Assembly (NCBI GenBank): GCA_026417115.1 | Contig: JAOADW010000046.1 | Coordinates: 16,856 to 80,855 of the forward strand | DNA length: 64,000 nucleotides | Direction: 5' to 3' | From: Rhodocyclaceae bacterium | GTDB taxonomy: Bacteria > Pseudomonadota > Gammaproteobacteria > Burkholderiales > Rhodocyclaceae | The notes under the pieces: model-generated | Seen by the model: the letters and a program-made list of their open reading frames with translations, nothing else | Database searches by the model: none | Told to the model about the DNA's origin: nothing | Part shown: piece after piece, positions 10,689 to 19,608 of the stretch | How positions within the stretch are numbered: the stretch's first letter is position 1 | Layout: each line of letters begins with the position of its first letter | Translations under genes and position numbers: made by a program

Positions 10689-10844
10689 ATGCATCGACTT
10701 CCGCCAGCCCTGAACGAGCTGCTGCGCTCCCCCATTTGGCGACGCTGGCTGCCACGCCTGCTCTGGGCCGCTTTAATCCTTTCGCTCATCGGCTATTTTT
10801 CTCATCCCAGTGTAAGCCCTTTGCTCTGCAAGATCTACGGTTGA
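10689..10844 (+). CDS. possible small single-span membrane protein
   Basis: This 51-residue ORF starts MHRLPPALNELLRSP, has a basic segment (WRRWLPR), one hydrophobic helix (LLWAALILSLIGYF) and a short tail. The positive-inside layout would put the N-terminus in the cytoplasm. No good ribosome-binding site precedes the ATG, and a longer 84-residue frame opens upstream. I do not recognise a family. It could be a chance ORF. Confidence 0.25.
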   Translation: MHRLPPALNELLRSPIWRRWLPRLLWAALILSLIGYFSHPSVSPLLCKIYG

Positions 10845-10921
10845 GGGATGCGCAAGAGCCCCCAAGATGGCTCGGCCGGAAGAAATCTCCTCGCTAAAAC
10901 ACGAAGACGAAAAAAGAAGCG

Positions 10922-10950
10922 TTGAAACTTGTGGATTCATCGGCTAGTCT
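10922..10950 (+). promoter_or_regulatory. possible sigma70 promoter for the YccA-like gene
   Basis: TTGAAA (10922-10927), 17 bp, then TAGTCT (10945-10950). The -35 box is good, but the -10 box matches consensus at only three positions. It lies 32 nt upstream of the start codon. Confidence 0.35.
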
Positions 10951-10981
10951 AATACGCGAATCTGTAGAGGAGGGTCACGAG

Positions 10982-11671
10982 ATGTCTGACGTCACCACCG
11001 ATCGCCTGGTTCCGGCCGTAGCGGTTGCGCGCAGTAACCGCGTATTGCGCAACACCTATGCCCTGCTTGCGCTTTCGCTGCTGCCGACGGTCGTGGGAGC
11101 CTGGCTGGGCGTTGCCATGCATTTTTCACTCTTCGCCGAGAGTCCCCTCCTTGCCTTCATGCTTTTCTTGGGGGGCGCCTTCGCCTTCATGTGGGGGATC
11201 GAAAAAAACAAGCACAGCGGCCTCGGCGTCGTTTTGCTGCTCGCCTTTACCTTTTTCATGGGATTGATGCTGTCTCGCCTCTTGCAGATCGCGTTGGGCC
11301 TTGCGCAAGGCGGACAAATCATCGCCCTCGCCTTTGGCGGCACGAGCCTCATCTTCTTTGCTCTGGCTGGCATTGCCACCCACGCGCGCAGGGACTTCTC
11401 GAACCTCGGTAAATTTCTCTTCGCAGGCGTGCTCGTGTTGTTGCTCGCGGGCTTCGCCAATCTGTTCTTCCAAATCCCTGCCGTGGCATTGGCAATCGCC
11501 GCCGTCGCCGTGCTGCTCTTTTCCGCCTATCTGATCTACGACATCAACCGCATCGTCCAGGGTGGCGAGGATAACTACATCACCGCTACGCTCTCGATCT
11601 ATCTCGACCTTTACAACGTCTTCGTCGGCCTCGTGCAATTGCTGATGGCCTTCTCCGGCGAAAAGGACTGA
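10982..11671 (+). CDS. Bax inhibitor-1 / YccA family inner-membrane protein
   Basis: The protein has 229 residues counted from MSDVTTDRLVPAVAV, whose ATG is preceded by GGAGGG at proper spacing. The longer track start lacks this site. Seven hydrophobic helices are visible, with the family-typical RVLRNTYALLALSLLPT entry, LFSAYLIYDINRIVQGGEDNYI and a final NVFVGLVQLL helix. In E. coli YccA modulates the FtsH protease. Other BI-1 relatives are pH-sensitive calcium leak channels. Which role applies here is unknown. It is a single-gene unit with tRNA-Thr convergent on its 3' side. Confidence 0.88.
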   Translation: MSDVTTDRLVPAVAVARSNRVLRNTYALLALSLLPTVVGAWLGVAMHFSLFAESPLLAFMLFLGGAFAFMWGIEKNKHSGLGVVLLLAFTFFMGLMLSRLLQIALGLAQGGQIIALAFGGTSLIFFALAGIATHARRDFSNLGKFLFAGVLVLLLAGFANLFFQIPAVALAIAAVAVLLFSAYLIYDINRIVQGGEDNYITATLSIYLDLYNVFVGLVQLLMAFSGEKD

Positions 11672-11726
11672 CGACGGCCGCAGCCGGCCTGTCGCAGGCG
11701 GCGTTTCGAGGCCGCTTCGCTGACAT

Positions 11727-11802
11727 TGGTGCCGACAGTCCGACTCGAACGGACGACCTACCGCTTACAAGGCGGTTGCTCTACCGGCTGAGCTATGTCG
11801 GC
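11727..11802 (-). tRNA. tRNA-Thr (anticodon UGU)
   Basis: The reverse strand folds as a complete 76-nt cloverleaf including an encoded CCA. The acceptor stem is GCCGACA / TGTCGGC, the D arm AGCTCAGCCGGTAGAGC, the anticodon stem ACCGC/GCGGT with loop CTTGTAA, and the T loop TTCGAGT. The anticodon TGT reads ACA threonine codons. The sequence closely resembles enterobacterial tRNA-Thr(UGU). No other tRNA is adjacent. Confidence 0.95.
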
Positions 11803-11816
11803 AGGCAGGTGGTGAA

Positions 11817-11822
11817 ATTATA
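11817..11822 (-). promoter_or_regulatory. -10 box of the tRNA-Thr promoter
   Basis: A perfect TATAAT on the minus strand lies 15 nt upstream of the tRNA 5' end, placing transcription start near 11810. I found no clear -35 hexamer at the right distance. Confidence 0.5.
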
Positions 11823-11884
11823 ACCCGGCGCGCTGGCATGCGAGCCTCATCTTAGAATTTCAGGCACTCCTAGCCGCGAACCTT

Positions 11885-13402
11885 GTGTCCGACATGTCGT
11901 CCGCTACGCCTTTTTCGCTGTTGGCCGTGGTCCATTCCCAGGCCGCGGTCGTGCGCCTTCTGGACGAATGGAGCAAGACCTCCCTGCCTCTGCCGCACAT
12001 CGAAACCGCCGCCAACGTCTCCACGCTCCGCAGCCTGCTCCGCAAAGGCGGCTGGGATGCCGTCCTGCATTGGCATCTCGATGCTGGCTGCACGGCGCAA
12101 ACGACCCTCAAGCATTTGCGTGAGCGTCAGCCGGATACGCCTTTGATCCTGATCGCTCCATTGGAAGCTCAGGATGAGGCGTATCGTCTGCTGGCCGCAG
12201 GCGTGCGCGATGTGATCTTCGCCGATCATCTGCGCCAGCTGCCTTTCGTGATCGCCCGTGAAAAGCGCGAGGCCAGCCAGCAAGCGGAACATCGGGCCGC
12301 GCTGGCGATGCTGCACGAAAGCGAAGCGCGCTTTCGCGCTCTGGCGTCCAACTTGCCTGGGCTCGTCTTCAATCTGGAGCGCAAACCCGAAGGCAAGTTT
12401 CGCTTCCTTTATGTCAGCGAAGGAGCTTTGCGCCTCTTTGGCCTCAAGCAGCATGAGTTACGCAATGCTCCCCAACGTTTTTTCGCCATTTTCGCCGCCG
12501 AGGATCGCGCGCGTTTGCTCGACGCGCTGCAGCGCTCGGGCGAAGAAGGACAGGCATTGCTCTGGGAAGGGAAGCTCGCCACTGCCGAGCGTTGGATCGA
12601 AATCCGCGCCCAGCCTCATCGCTTTGACAATGGCGCCGTGCAATGGACCGGGATTGCGAGCGACATCTCCCTCAGCAAGGCGACCGAAGCGGAGCTCAGA
12701 GAATCCCGACGGCAGTTGGCCGATCTCTCCTTCCATATCGAAGCCGTGCGTGAAGAAGAAAGGGAGCGGATCGCCCGCGACATCCACGATGAGCTCGGCA
12801 GTCTGCTCGTGCGCACGAAGATCGAAGCCTCCCTCTTGGCCGGCAAGTTGCCTCCTGAGCTCGCCGAAAAAGCGCGCTCGATCGAAAAGTTGCTCGACCA
12901 AGCCATGGCCACCGCGAGCCGGGTTGCACGCCAGCTGCGTCCCGGCATTCTCAAGGAATTTGGCCTCGCCGCTGCGATCGAATGCCAAGCAGAGGATTTC
13001 GCCCATAGCACCGGCATCGCTTGTAAGGCGCAATGTGACGAGGGCATCGAACTCGAGCCGGACACAGCGCTCGCGCTCTTTCGCATCGTGCAAGAAGCCC
13101 TGACCAACGTCGCCAAGCATGCGCATGCCTCACTCGCGGTCGTGCGTCTGAGGCGGGAAAACGGTAACATCGTGCTCGAAATTCGCGACAATGGTCGCGG
13201 CATTCGTGAATCGGACATGGACAAGGCGCGCTCCTACGGGCTGCGCGGCATCCGAGAACGCATCGAGCGTCTCAAGGGCAGCTTCCAGATCATGGCCGGC
13301 GAGCAAGGAGGCACCCTCTTGTTGCTGCGTGTGCCGGCGCAAGCGGTCAGCGAGGCGCCTGTCCAGGAACAGGAAGAAACGGTGCAGCAGGATTTGTTTT
13401 AG
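11885..13402 (+). CDS. cytoplasmic PAS-domain histidine kinase with N-terminal pseudo-receiver domain
   Basis: This 505-residue protein has no membrane helices. Residues 10-125 look like a receiver domain, but the phosphoacceptor position (VLHWHLDAG) lacks the usual aspartate. A PAS domain follows (about 145-260). Next is a NarL-type dimerisation domain with the phosphorylatable histidine in ARDIHDELG (about 300) and a HATPase_c domain with RDNGRGI and YGLRGIRER. The C-terminus is a Glu/Gln-rich tail. The start is either GTG 11885 or ATG 11894, and neither has a clear ribosome-binding site. Its partner is the regulator 2 nt downstream. The signal sensed is unknown. Confidence 0.88.
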   Translation: MSDMSSATPFSLLAVVHSQAAVVRLLDEWSKTSLPLPHIETAANVSTLRSLLRKGGWDAVLHWHLDAGCTAQTTLKHLRERQPDTPLILIAPLEAQDEAYRLLAAGVRDVIFADHLRQLPFVIAREKREASQQAEHRAALAMLHESEARFRALASNLPGLVFNLERKPEGKFRFLYVSEGALRLFGLKQHELRNAPQRFFAIFAAEDRARLLDALQRSGEEGQALLWEGKLATAERWIEIRAQPHRFDNGAVQWTGIASDISLSKATEAELRESRRQLADLSFHIEAVREEERERIARDIHDELGSLLVRTKIEASLLAGKLPPELAEKARSIEKLLDQAMATASRVARQLRPGILKEFGLAAAIECQAEDFAHSTGIACKAQCDEGIELEPDTALALFRIVQEALTNVAKHAHASLAVVRLRRENGNIVLEIRDNGRGIRESDMDKARSYGLRGIRERIERLKGSFQIMAGEQGGTLLLLRVPAQAVSEAPVQEQEETVQQDLF

Positions 13403-13404
13403 CC

Positions 13405-14046
13405 ATGGGGGAGAAGATCCGCGTTTTGATCGCCGACGATCACGCGATCGTGCGGCAGGGCTTCCGGCAAATCTTTTCGGAAACCGAAGATCTCGTCGTC
13501 GCGGGAGAAGCCGACGATGGCGCCGAAGCCCTTCAGCTCGCCAGACAAATCGAATGGGATGTCTTCTTGCTCGATGTGACGATGCCCAACCGCAACGGCA
13601 TCGACACCTTGAAGCAGCTGAAAAAGGAATTTCCGCGGCTGCCGGTGCTGATCCTCTCCATGCACCCCGAAGAGCAATACGCGGTACGCGCGATCAAGGC
13701 GGGGGCTTCCGGCTACCTGACTAAGCAGAGCGCGCCCGAACAACTGGTCACCGCCATTCGCCAGGTCGCACGCGGCAAGAAATATGTGAGCCCTGCGGTG
13801 GCTGAACAGCTCGCGAACGCCATTTCTACCGACACCGAGAAATTGCCGCATGAGTTGCTGACCGATCGCGAATTCCAGGTGTTTCGCATGATCGCAGCCG
13901 GCAAGCCGCTCACCCAGATCGCCGAGGAGCTCAACCTCGCGGTTGCGACGATCAGCACCTTCCGGACACGCATCCTCGAGAAAACGGGGCTCAAGAGCAA
14001 TGCCGAAATCATCCGCTATGGCATCGAGCACGGGCTGGTAGAATGA
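13405..14046 (+). CDS. NarL/FixJ-family response regulator
   Basis: The protein has 213 residues. The receiver domain carries the DD pair (IADDH), phosphoacceptor Asp57 in LLDVTMP, and the switch Thr/Ser and Lys in LSMH and YLTKQ. The C-terminal LuxR-type helix-turn-helix is seen as LTDREFQVFRMIAAGKPLTQIAEELNLAVATISTFRTRILEKTG. It is the cognate output of the kinase upstream and is joined to the GGDEF gene by an ATGA overlap. It presumably regulates this operon, exopolysaccharide functions, or both, but no binding site could be identified. Confidence 0.93.
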   Translation: MGEKIRVLIADDHAIVRQGFRQIFSETEDLVVAGEADDGAEALQLARQIEWDVFLLDVTMPNRNGIDTLKQLKKEFPRLPVLILSMHPEEQYAVRAIKAGASGYLTKQSAPEQLVTAIRQVARGKKYVSPAVAEQLANAISTDTEKLPHELLTDREFQVFRMIAAGKPLTQIAEELNLAVATISTFRTRILEKTGLKSNAEIIRYGIEHGLVE

Positions 14047-15779
14047 GCGAAAAATCCTTGTCTCCTTCGGAGATCGCACGCGAGGCGCTCAGGCAATTGG
14101 CTTTGCGTCGCATTCCGCCGACGCCCAACAATTTCCGCGCGCTCTACCACGAGATCGCCGGCTCCCCCGTCAGCGAAGCTTTCCCTGAAAAATCGCTGAA
14201 ATCCCTGCTCGCGGCATTACCCCGCAAAACGCCCGAACAATTGCGCTTTGCCCGGCAGCTGGAAAAAGCGATTCAAGACAACAGCTGGTCGTTGCTCCAG
14301 ACTGCCCTGACCGAGCTCATCGAGCATGCCGCGGCGCCCGAACCGTCTTGGGGAGGGCTGATGCGGGAATTGCTGACGCGCCTGGAAACCCCCCAGGCAG
14401 AACTGCCCGTGGCGCGCAAACGCGAGGCGCTCGACTTCGTGCTCGCCAGCGCCGGTTCCAATGAGGCGTTGTATGCGCGTTTGCAGAGCCTGATCAAAAG
14501 TTGGGCGCAAACGGCGGACCATGAAGAGAGCCTTGATGGCCACCGAGAATCCTCTCTTTCACCCTCTGCCGCGCCTTCCCAGCCCATCGATGAATGGCTC
14601 GAGCTCGCAGCCCAATTGCTCGACGCCATCGCCGACATGCTTGTCGATGATCAAGCGCGTTTGGCTCAGGAAGCGCGCGCGCTCGCCGAGAAGGCCCGCA
14701 AGGCAGACGCAAATCAGAGCAGCCAGTCGTTTCTCGACGATCTCAAGCGATTCGCCTATCGACTGCATTTCGGCGCCGAAGATCACCATGAATTGCGCGC
14801 CGGCATTGCACACCTTTTGCGCCTTGTCGTCGAAAACATCCAGGAGCTTACGCTCGACGACCAGTGGCTACATGGCCAAATCGCCGCCGTCATGGATTTG
14901 CTCAATCAGCCTCTGGATCTTCGCCGCATCGACGATATCGAGCGGCGCCTCAAGGATGTCATCGTCAAACAGAGCACGCTGAAGAAAAATCTGCTCGATG
15001 CGCAGCAGCGCATCAAGACGATGCTAGCCACCTTCATCGATCGTCTTGCCGATTTCACCGCCTCGACGGGCGAATACCATGACAAATTGGAACGCTGCGC
15101 CGAACGCATTGGCGCGGCGAAAGACATCGCGGAGATCACGAGCGTGCTCGATGAAGCGATGCGCGAAACCCGCGCCATGCAGCATACGGTGCAGCGCTCA
15201 CAGGCGGAGCTCGCGGAAATGCGCGAAAAAGTCGCGCAGGCGGAAAAAGAAATTGCGCGCTTGCGCGCAGAGCTTGCGCAAGCGAGCGAACTCGTCCGCC
15301 ATGATCCGCTCACGGGTGTTCTGAATCGCAAAGGCCTCGCTGAAGCCGTGGAAACGGAGATGGCGCGCATGCGGCGCCATGGCCTTCCCCTCTGCCTTGC
15401 GCTGCTCGACGTCGACAATTTCAAGAAACTCAACGATAGCCTCGGCCATGCCGCAGGAGATGCTGCGCTCGTTCATCTCGCACAAGTTGCCAGCAAGGCC
15501 ATTCGTCCGGAAGACCGCCTCGCGCGTTACGGCGGCGAAGAATTCGTCGTCGTGCTCCCGAATACACGACTCGAAGATGCGGTCAAGGTCATGACGCGCG
15601 TACAGCGCGAATTGACCAAGCATTTCTTTTTACATGAAAACCAAAAGATTCTCATCACATTCAGCTGCGGCGTCGCCGAGCTCGGCGCAGACGAATCCTT
15701 CGAAGCTGCGCTTGCGCGCGCCGATGGCGCCATGTATTTGGCCAAGCGCGCGGGCAAGAACCGCGTCATGGCCGCGTAG
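14043..15779 (+). CDS. diguanylate cyclase (GGDEF domain) with long helical N-terminus
   Basis: The protein has 578 residues and no membrane segments. The first ~380 residues are helical and unassigned. A heptad-rich coiled coil (about 385-425) leads into a GGDEF domain with HDPLTGVLNRKGL and the active-site motif RYGGEEF near 495. The inhibitory I-site RPED lies five residues before the GGEEF, so product inhibition by c-di-GMP is likely. No EAL domain is present. The ATG overlaps the regulator stop (ATGA), so it belongs to the same signalling operon. The dTDP-rhamnose genes follow after 15 nt. Confidence 0.92.
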   Translation: MSEKSLSPSEIAREALRQLALRRIPPTPNNFRALYHEIAGSPVSEAFPEKSLKSLLAALPRKTPEQLRFARQLEKAIQDNSWSLLQTALTELIEHAAAPEPSWGGLMRELLTRLETPQAELPVARKREALDFVLASAGSNEALYARLQSLIKSWAQTADHEESLDGHRESSLSPSAAPSQPIDEWLELAAQLLDAIADMLVDDQARLAQEARALAEKARKADANQSSQSFLDDLKRFAYRLHFGAEDHHELRAGIAHLLRLVVENIQELTLDDQWLHGQIAAVMDLLNQPLDLRRIDDIERRLKDVIVKQSTLKKNLLDAQQRIKTMLATFIDRLADFTASTGEYHDKLERCAERIGAAKDIAEITSVLDEAMRETRAMQHTVQRSQAELAEMREKVAQAEKEIARLRAELAQASELVRHDPLTGVLNRKGLAEAVETEMARMRRHGLPLCLALLDVDNFKKLNDSLGHAAGDAALVHLAQVASKAIRPEDRLARYGGEEFVVVLPNTRLEDAVKVMTRVQRELTKHFFLHENQKILITFSCGVAELGADESFEAALARADGAMYLAKRAGKNRVMAA

Positions 15780-15794
15780 TCAGGGAGATGTCCG

Positions 15795-16862
15795 TTGCAC
15801 ACCATATTCATCACTGGCGGCGCGGGATTCATTGGCTCTGCGCTTGTGCGCCTGTTGGTGCAAGAAACCGACTGGCGCATCGTCAACATCGACAAGCTCA
15901 CCTATGCCGGCAATCTCGAGTCGCTTGCAGAAGCCCGCACGCATCCTCGGCACTGTTTCGCGCGCGTCGATATTTGCGACCGGCCAGCGCTCGAGCGTCT
16001 CTTCACCGAATTCCGTCCCTCTGGCGTCATCCATCTCGCCGCCGAAACCCATGTCGACCGTTCGATCCTAGGCCCTGCTGAATTCATCAAAACCAACATC
16101 GAAGGCACTTACGTGCTCCTCGAGGCCGCCTTGGACTATTGGCGCACCCTCGACGATTCCGCGCGGCGCGACTTTCGCTTCCACCACGTCTCCACCGATG
16201 AAGTCTTTGGCAGCCTGGGACCGCAGGGTTTCTTCACGGAAACGACCGCCTACGATCCACGTTCGCCTTATTCGGCCTCGAAGGCCGCCTCCGACCACCT
16301 CGTCCGGGCCTGGCACCATACCTATGGGCTGCCGATCTTGATCACCAACTGCTCGAATAACTATGGGCCCTATCAGTTTCCGGAAAAGCTGATCCCTCTG
16401 ATGATCCTCAACGCCCTTGCCGACAAACCTTTGCCAATCTATGGACGCGGAGACAACGTGCGCGACTGGCTCTACGTCGAAGACCATGCGCGCGCCTTGA
16501 AACTCGTCTTCGAACGAGGCCAGCCGGGCGCAACCTATTGCATCGGCGGCCACAACGAAAAGACCAATCTCGAAGTCGTCGACGCCATCTGCGCCCTCCT
16601 CGACCGCCTGCGGCCGCGCGCGGATGGCCGTTCTCATGCGCATCTCAAGACCTTCGTCGCGGACCGTCCCGGGCATGACAAACGCTATGCGATCGACGCC
16701 AGCAAGATTCGGCGCGAACTCGGCTGGCAACCATTGGAAACGTTCGCAACCGGCCTCGAAAAGACCGTGCGTTGGTATCTCGACAACGCCCAATGGGTTG
16801 AGCATGTGCAAACCGGAGAATACCGACAATGGATAGAAAAGAACTATGGGTCGCGATCATGA
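15795..16862 (+). CDS. rfbB: dTDP-glucose 4,6-dehydratase
   Basis: RfbB/RmlB catalyses the second step of dTDP-L-rhamnose synthesis. The start codon is TTG: an AGGGAGA site ends 6 nt before it, and the encoded protein begins directly with [14 protein letters not shown], the NAD-binding GxxGxxG. There is no in-frame ATG that would keep this motif. The active-site [10 protein letters not shown] (YxxxK), STDEVFG and [14 protein letters not shown] blocks are present. Length is 355 residues, normal for the family. It overlaps rfbA by 4 nt. Confidence 0.96.
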   Translation: MHTIFITGGAGFIGSALVRLLVQETDWRIVNIDKLTYAGNLESLAEARTHPRHCFARVDICDRPALERLFTEFRPSGVIHLAAETHVDRSILGPAEFIKTNIEGTYVLLEAALDYWRTLDDSARRDFRFHHVSTDEVFGSLGPQGFFTETTAYDPRSPYSASKAASDHLVRAWHHTYGLPILITNCSNNYGPYQFPEKLIPLMILNALADKPLPIYGRGDNVRDWLYVEDHARALKLVFERGQPGATYCIGGHNEKTNLEVVDAICALLDRLRPRADGRSHAHLKTFVADRPGHDKRYAIDASKIRRELGWQPLETFATGLEKTVRWYLDNAQWVEHVQTGEYRQWIEKNYGSRS

Positions 16863-17740
16863 AACGCAAGGGCATCATCCTCGCCGGCGGCGCCGGCACG
16901 CGCCTGCACCCGGCTACCTTGGCCGTCTCCAAGCAGCTGCTGCCGATCTACGACAAGCCGATGATCTATTACCCGCTCTCGACGCTGATGCTGGCGGGCA
17001 TGCGCGACATCCTCATCATTTCGACCCCGGAAGACACGCCGCGTTTCGCCAAGCTCTTGGGCGACGGCCAGCAATGGGGCATTGCGCTTTCCTATGCGGT
17101 GCAGAAAGCGCCGGAAGGCATCGCACAGGCGTTTTTGATCGGCCGCGAATTCCTTGCCGGCGCCCCTTCCGCCTTGATTCTCGGCGACAACGTCTTCTAC
17201 GGCCACGACCTCGCCCACCTGCTGCGCCGCGCCGCCGCCCAAACGCGCGGCGCCACCGTCTTCGCCTACCCGGTCCATGACCCCGAACGCTATGGCGTCG
17301 TCGAGTTCGACGCCAACCGGCGCGCAGTGAGCATCGAGGAAAAGCCCTCGCGCCCACGCTCGCGCTATGCAGTCACCGGCCTCTATTTCTATGACGAGCA
17401 GGTCGTCGAGATCGCCGCCTCTCTTACGCCATCGAGGCGCGGAGAACTCGAGATCACGGACGTCAACCGCCGCTATCTGGAGAAGGGGCAGCTCGAAGTC
17501 GAGATCATGGGACGAGGCATGGCGTGGCTGGATACCGGCACCCATGATTCCCTCCTCGAAGCAGGGCAATTCATCGCCACCTTGGAAAAGCGGCAAGGAC
17601 TCAAAGTCGCCTGTCCCGAGGAAATCGCTTGGCGGCAGGGCTGGATCGACGACGCCGCGCTCGAAAGCCTCGCTACGCCGCTGGCCAAGAACGGCTACGG
17701 CGCCTATCTCTTGAGCCTCTTGCGCGAGCGGGTGTTTTGA
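16859..17740 (+). CDS. rfbA: glucose-1-phosphate thymidylyltransferase
   Basis: RfbA/RmlA joins dTTP and glucose 1-phosphate to give dTDP-glucose, the first step of the pathway. The start is at [16 protein letters not shown], overlapping the rfbB stop in ATGA, and gives 293 residues. The nucleotidyltransferase motif [37 protein letters not shown] and EKP (IEEKPSRP) are all intact. It is a tight operon member. Confidence 0.97.
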   Translation: MKRKGIILAGGAGTRLHPATLAVSKQLLPIYDKPMIYYPLSTLMLAGMRDILIISTPEDTPRFAKLLGDGQQWGIALSYAVQKAPEGIAQAFLIGREFLAGAPSALILGDNVFYGHDLAHLLRRAAAQTRGATVFAYPVHDPERYGVVEFDANRRAVSIEEKPSRPRSRYAVTGLYFYDEQVVEIAASLTPSRRGELEITDVNRRYLEKGQLEVEIMGRGMAWLDTGTHDSLLEAGQFIATLEKRQGLKVACPEEIAWRQGWIDDAALESLATPLAKNGYGAYLLSLLRERVF

Positions 17741-18288
17741 TGAGAGTCATCGAGACCCCCTTGCGCGACGTCCTGATTCTCGAGCCGCAGGTCTATGGCG
17801 ATGCGCGGGGTTTCTTTTTCGAAAGCTGGAATCGAAAAACCTTTCGGAACCTGGGTCTCGACGTCGATTTCGTCCAGGACAACCACTCGCGCTCGCAGCG
17901 CGGCGTCTTGCGCGGCCTGCACTATCAAATCCAACAGCCTCAAGGCAAGCTCGTGCGCGTCGCAAGTGGGGAAGTTTTCGACGTCGCCGTCGATCTACGC
18001 CGTTCCTCTCCGAGCTTCGGCCAATGGACGGGCGTTCTGCTGTCGGCCGAGAATCATCGCATGCTTTGGATTCCGCCGGGTTTCGCCCATGGCTTCCTCG
18101 TGCTCTCCGAATATGCCGATTTCCTCTATAAGGCGAGCGATTACTATGCGTCCGAGCATGAGCGAGCAATCCGCTGGAACGACCCCGATCTCGCCATCGC
18201 TTGGCCGCTTGCGGGCGCCAGCGCCCCGATCCTCTCGAACAAAGACGCCACTGCCCCTTTTTTTCGCGACGCAGAGACCTTTCCATGA
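17740..18288 (+). CDS. rfbC: dTDP-4-dehydrorhamnose 3,5-epimerase
   Basis: RfbC/RmlC epimerises the keto sugar at C3 and C5. The start at [16 protein letters not shown] (ATG sharing one base with the rfbA TGA) gives 182 residues, as expected. The cupin core includes DARGFFFESWN, FVQDNHSRSQRGVLRGLHYQ with the catalytic His, and WIPPGFAHGFLVLSE. The longer frame in the track reads back into rfbA and is not real. Confidence 0.97.
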   Translation: MRVIETPLRDVLILEPQVYGDARGFFFESWNRKTFRNLGLDVDFVQDNHSRSQRGVLRGLHYQIQQPQGKLVRVASGEVFDVAVDLRRSSPSFGQWTGVLLSAENHRMLWIPPGFAHGFLVLSEYADFLYKASDYYASEHERAIRWNDPDLAIAWPLAGASAPILSNKDATAPFFRDAETFP

Positions 18289-19178
18289 AGATCCTTCTCA
18301 CGGGCGCGAATGGTCAAGTCGGTTGGGAGCTCGTGCGCACACTTGCTTGCCTAGGCGAAGTAGTCGCATTCGACCGGCAAGGGCTCGATCTCGCGCAGCC
18401 AGACGGCATTCGCAACACATTGCGCACAATCCGCCCGCAGGTGATCGTCAATGCCGCCGCCTATACCGCTGTCGATGCCGCAGAACGCGAAAAATCCCTG
18501 GCCTTCGCCATCAATGGCGATGCCCCTGGCATCCTAGCGGAAGAGGCCCGCAGACTCGACGCCCTGCTCATCCACTATTCGACCGACTATGTCTTCGACG
18601 GCAAGAAAAGCGCTCCTTACCGCGAAGAGGACCCCACCCACCCTTTGTCGGTCTATGGACAAAGCAAACAGGCGGGAGAAGCCGCGATCGCCGCATCGGG
18701 CTGCCGCCATTTGATTTTCCGCGTCTCATGGGTCTATGGACGCCGTGGCCGCAACTTTTTTCTCACCATACTGCGGCTTGCGCGTGAAAAAGAAGAGCTC
18801 AAGGTGGTCGCGGATCAAATCGGCGCTCCCACCTGGTCTCGCATGATCGCTGAAGCCACAGCGCTCGCGCTCGCGCGCTACCACGGGCAAACCGGCCTCT
18901 ATCACCTGTGCGCAAGCGGCGAAACGAGCTGGCACGGTTTCGCAGCCCGTATCATAGAGCGCGCGCACGCCCAGGGACTGCTGGGAAAGCTTCTCCCCGT
19001 GCGCCCCATCACGAGCGCGGAATACCCCGCCGCCGCGCCGCGCCCTGCTAATTCGCGCCTCGATTGCACGCACCTGCGGCAAGATTTCGCTTTGACCTTG
19101 CCCGACTGGGAAACCCAGCTTGCGCTGTGCCTCGAGGAAATGCAGCAAAGCCTTATCGAGGCAACGCAGAAAGTTTAG
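18285..19178 (+). CDS. rfbD: dTDP-4-dehydrorhamnose reductase
   Basis: RfbD/RmlD performs the final NADPH-dependent reduction to dTDP-L-rhamnose. The start at MKILLTGANGQVGWEL overlaps rfbC by 4 nt, giving 297 residues. The Rossmann motif GANGQVG, STDYVFDG, YGQSKQAGE (YxxxK) and RVSWVYG are visible. This completes rfbBACD, so the cell can supply rhamnose for O-antigen or exopolysaccharide. No glycosyltransferase follows; the operon ends at a transposase remnant. Confidence 0.96.
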   Translation: MKILLTGANGQVGWELVRTLACLGEVVAFDRQGLDLAQPDGIRNTLRTIRPQVIVNAAAYTAVDAAEREKSLAFAINGDAPGILAEEARRLDALLIHYSTDYVFDGKKSAPYREEDPTHPLSVYGQSKQAGEAAIAASGCRHLIFRVSWVYGRRGRNFFLTILRLAREKEELKVVADQIGAPTWSRMIAEATALALARYHGQTGLYHLCASGETSWHGFAARIIERAHAQGLLGKLLPVRPITSAEYPAAAPRPANSRLDCTHLRQDFALTLPDWETQLALCLEEMQQSLIEATQKV

Positions 19179-19229
19179 CCACAGAAAGGCTTTGCCTCTC
19201 CGGGGGTAAACCAGCAGCCACCTTTGAAG

Positions 19230-19357
19230 GGTGCAGCGAAAAATCTGTTACAGATCTGCTGCGGGCGCTGTGCGTCGAAACCCACGAGACCTGGCTGGAG
19301 GACAACCGTTACCTGAACATGATGCTCCTTCCGGAGCAAAAGAAGGGGAGGTGCTGA
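19230..19357 (+). pseudogene. C-terminal remnant of a probable IS256-like (mutator) transposase
   Basis: One frame reads SVTDLLRALCVETHETW followed by LEDNRYLNMMLLPEQKKG and a stop. The E-x-H-x-x-W...RYL pattern resembles the extreme C-terminus of mutator-type transposases. The rest of the enzyme, including any DDE residues, is absent, because rfbD runs to 19178. A terminal-repeat-like sequence follows about 100 nt further on. The family assignment is by eye and tentative. Confidence 0.4.
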
Positions 19358-19580
19358 GACGGGCCGCCGGATGCGGCCGCGCGCTGTCGGCGCCGCCTCG
19401 GGCTGCGCCCTGCGCGCCACCGACAGCGCAAACAGAATCAACCCATTACCCGATCACCCATTTGCACAACTTGACACACAACGCTTCCAAACCATCCTCC
19501 GCTTTCGAGAACCTCAAGCGGACCGCCCCCTTGCGGGAGGTAAACTTCAGGGCTCCGCATCGATAGCCACCTGCGGTTGT

Positions 19581-19608
19581 TTGACGCGCCGCGAAAATAT
19601 CTTATAAT
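19581..19608 (+). promoter_or_regulatory. strong sigma70 promoter of the initiator tRNA
   Basis: TTGACG (19581-19586), 16 bp, then perfect TATAAT (19603-19608). The start would fall near 19615, five bases before the tRNA 5' end. Confidence 0.8.

Larger units (their letters stand above)
10373..10981 (+). other. gene-poor gap between the phosphorylase and the YccA-like gene
   Basis: About 600 nt. The only candidate gene is a 51-codon ORF at 10689 (listed separately). The track frames at 10450 and 10583 look like chance ORFs in GC-rich DNA. The last 60 nt hold the putative promoter and ribosome-binding site of the membrane protein gene. I saw no RNA gene or repeat. Confidence 0.5.
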
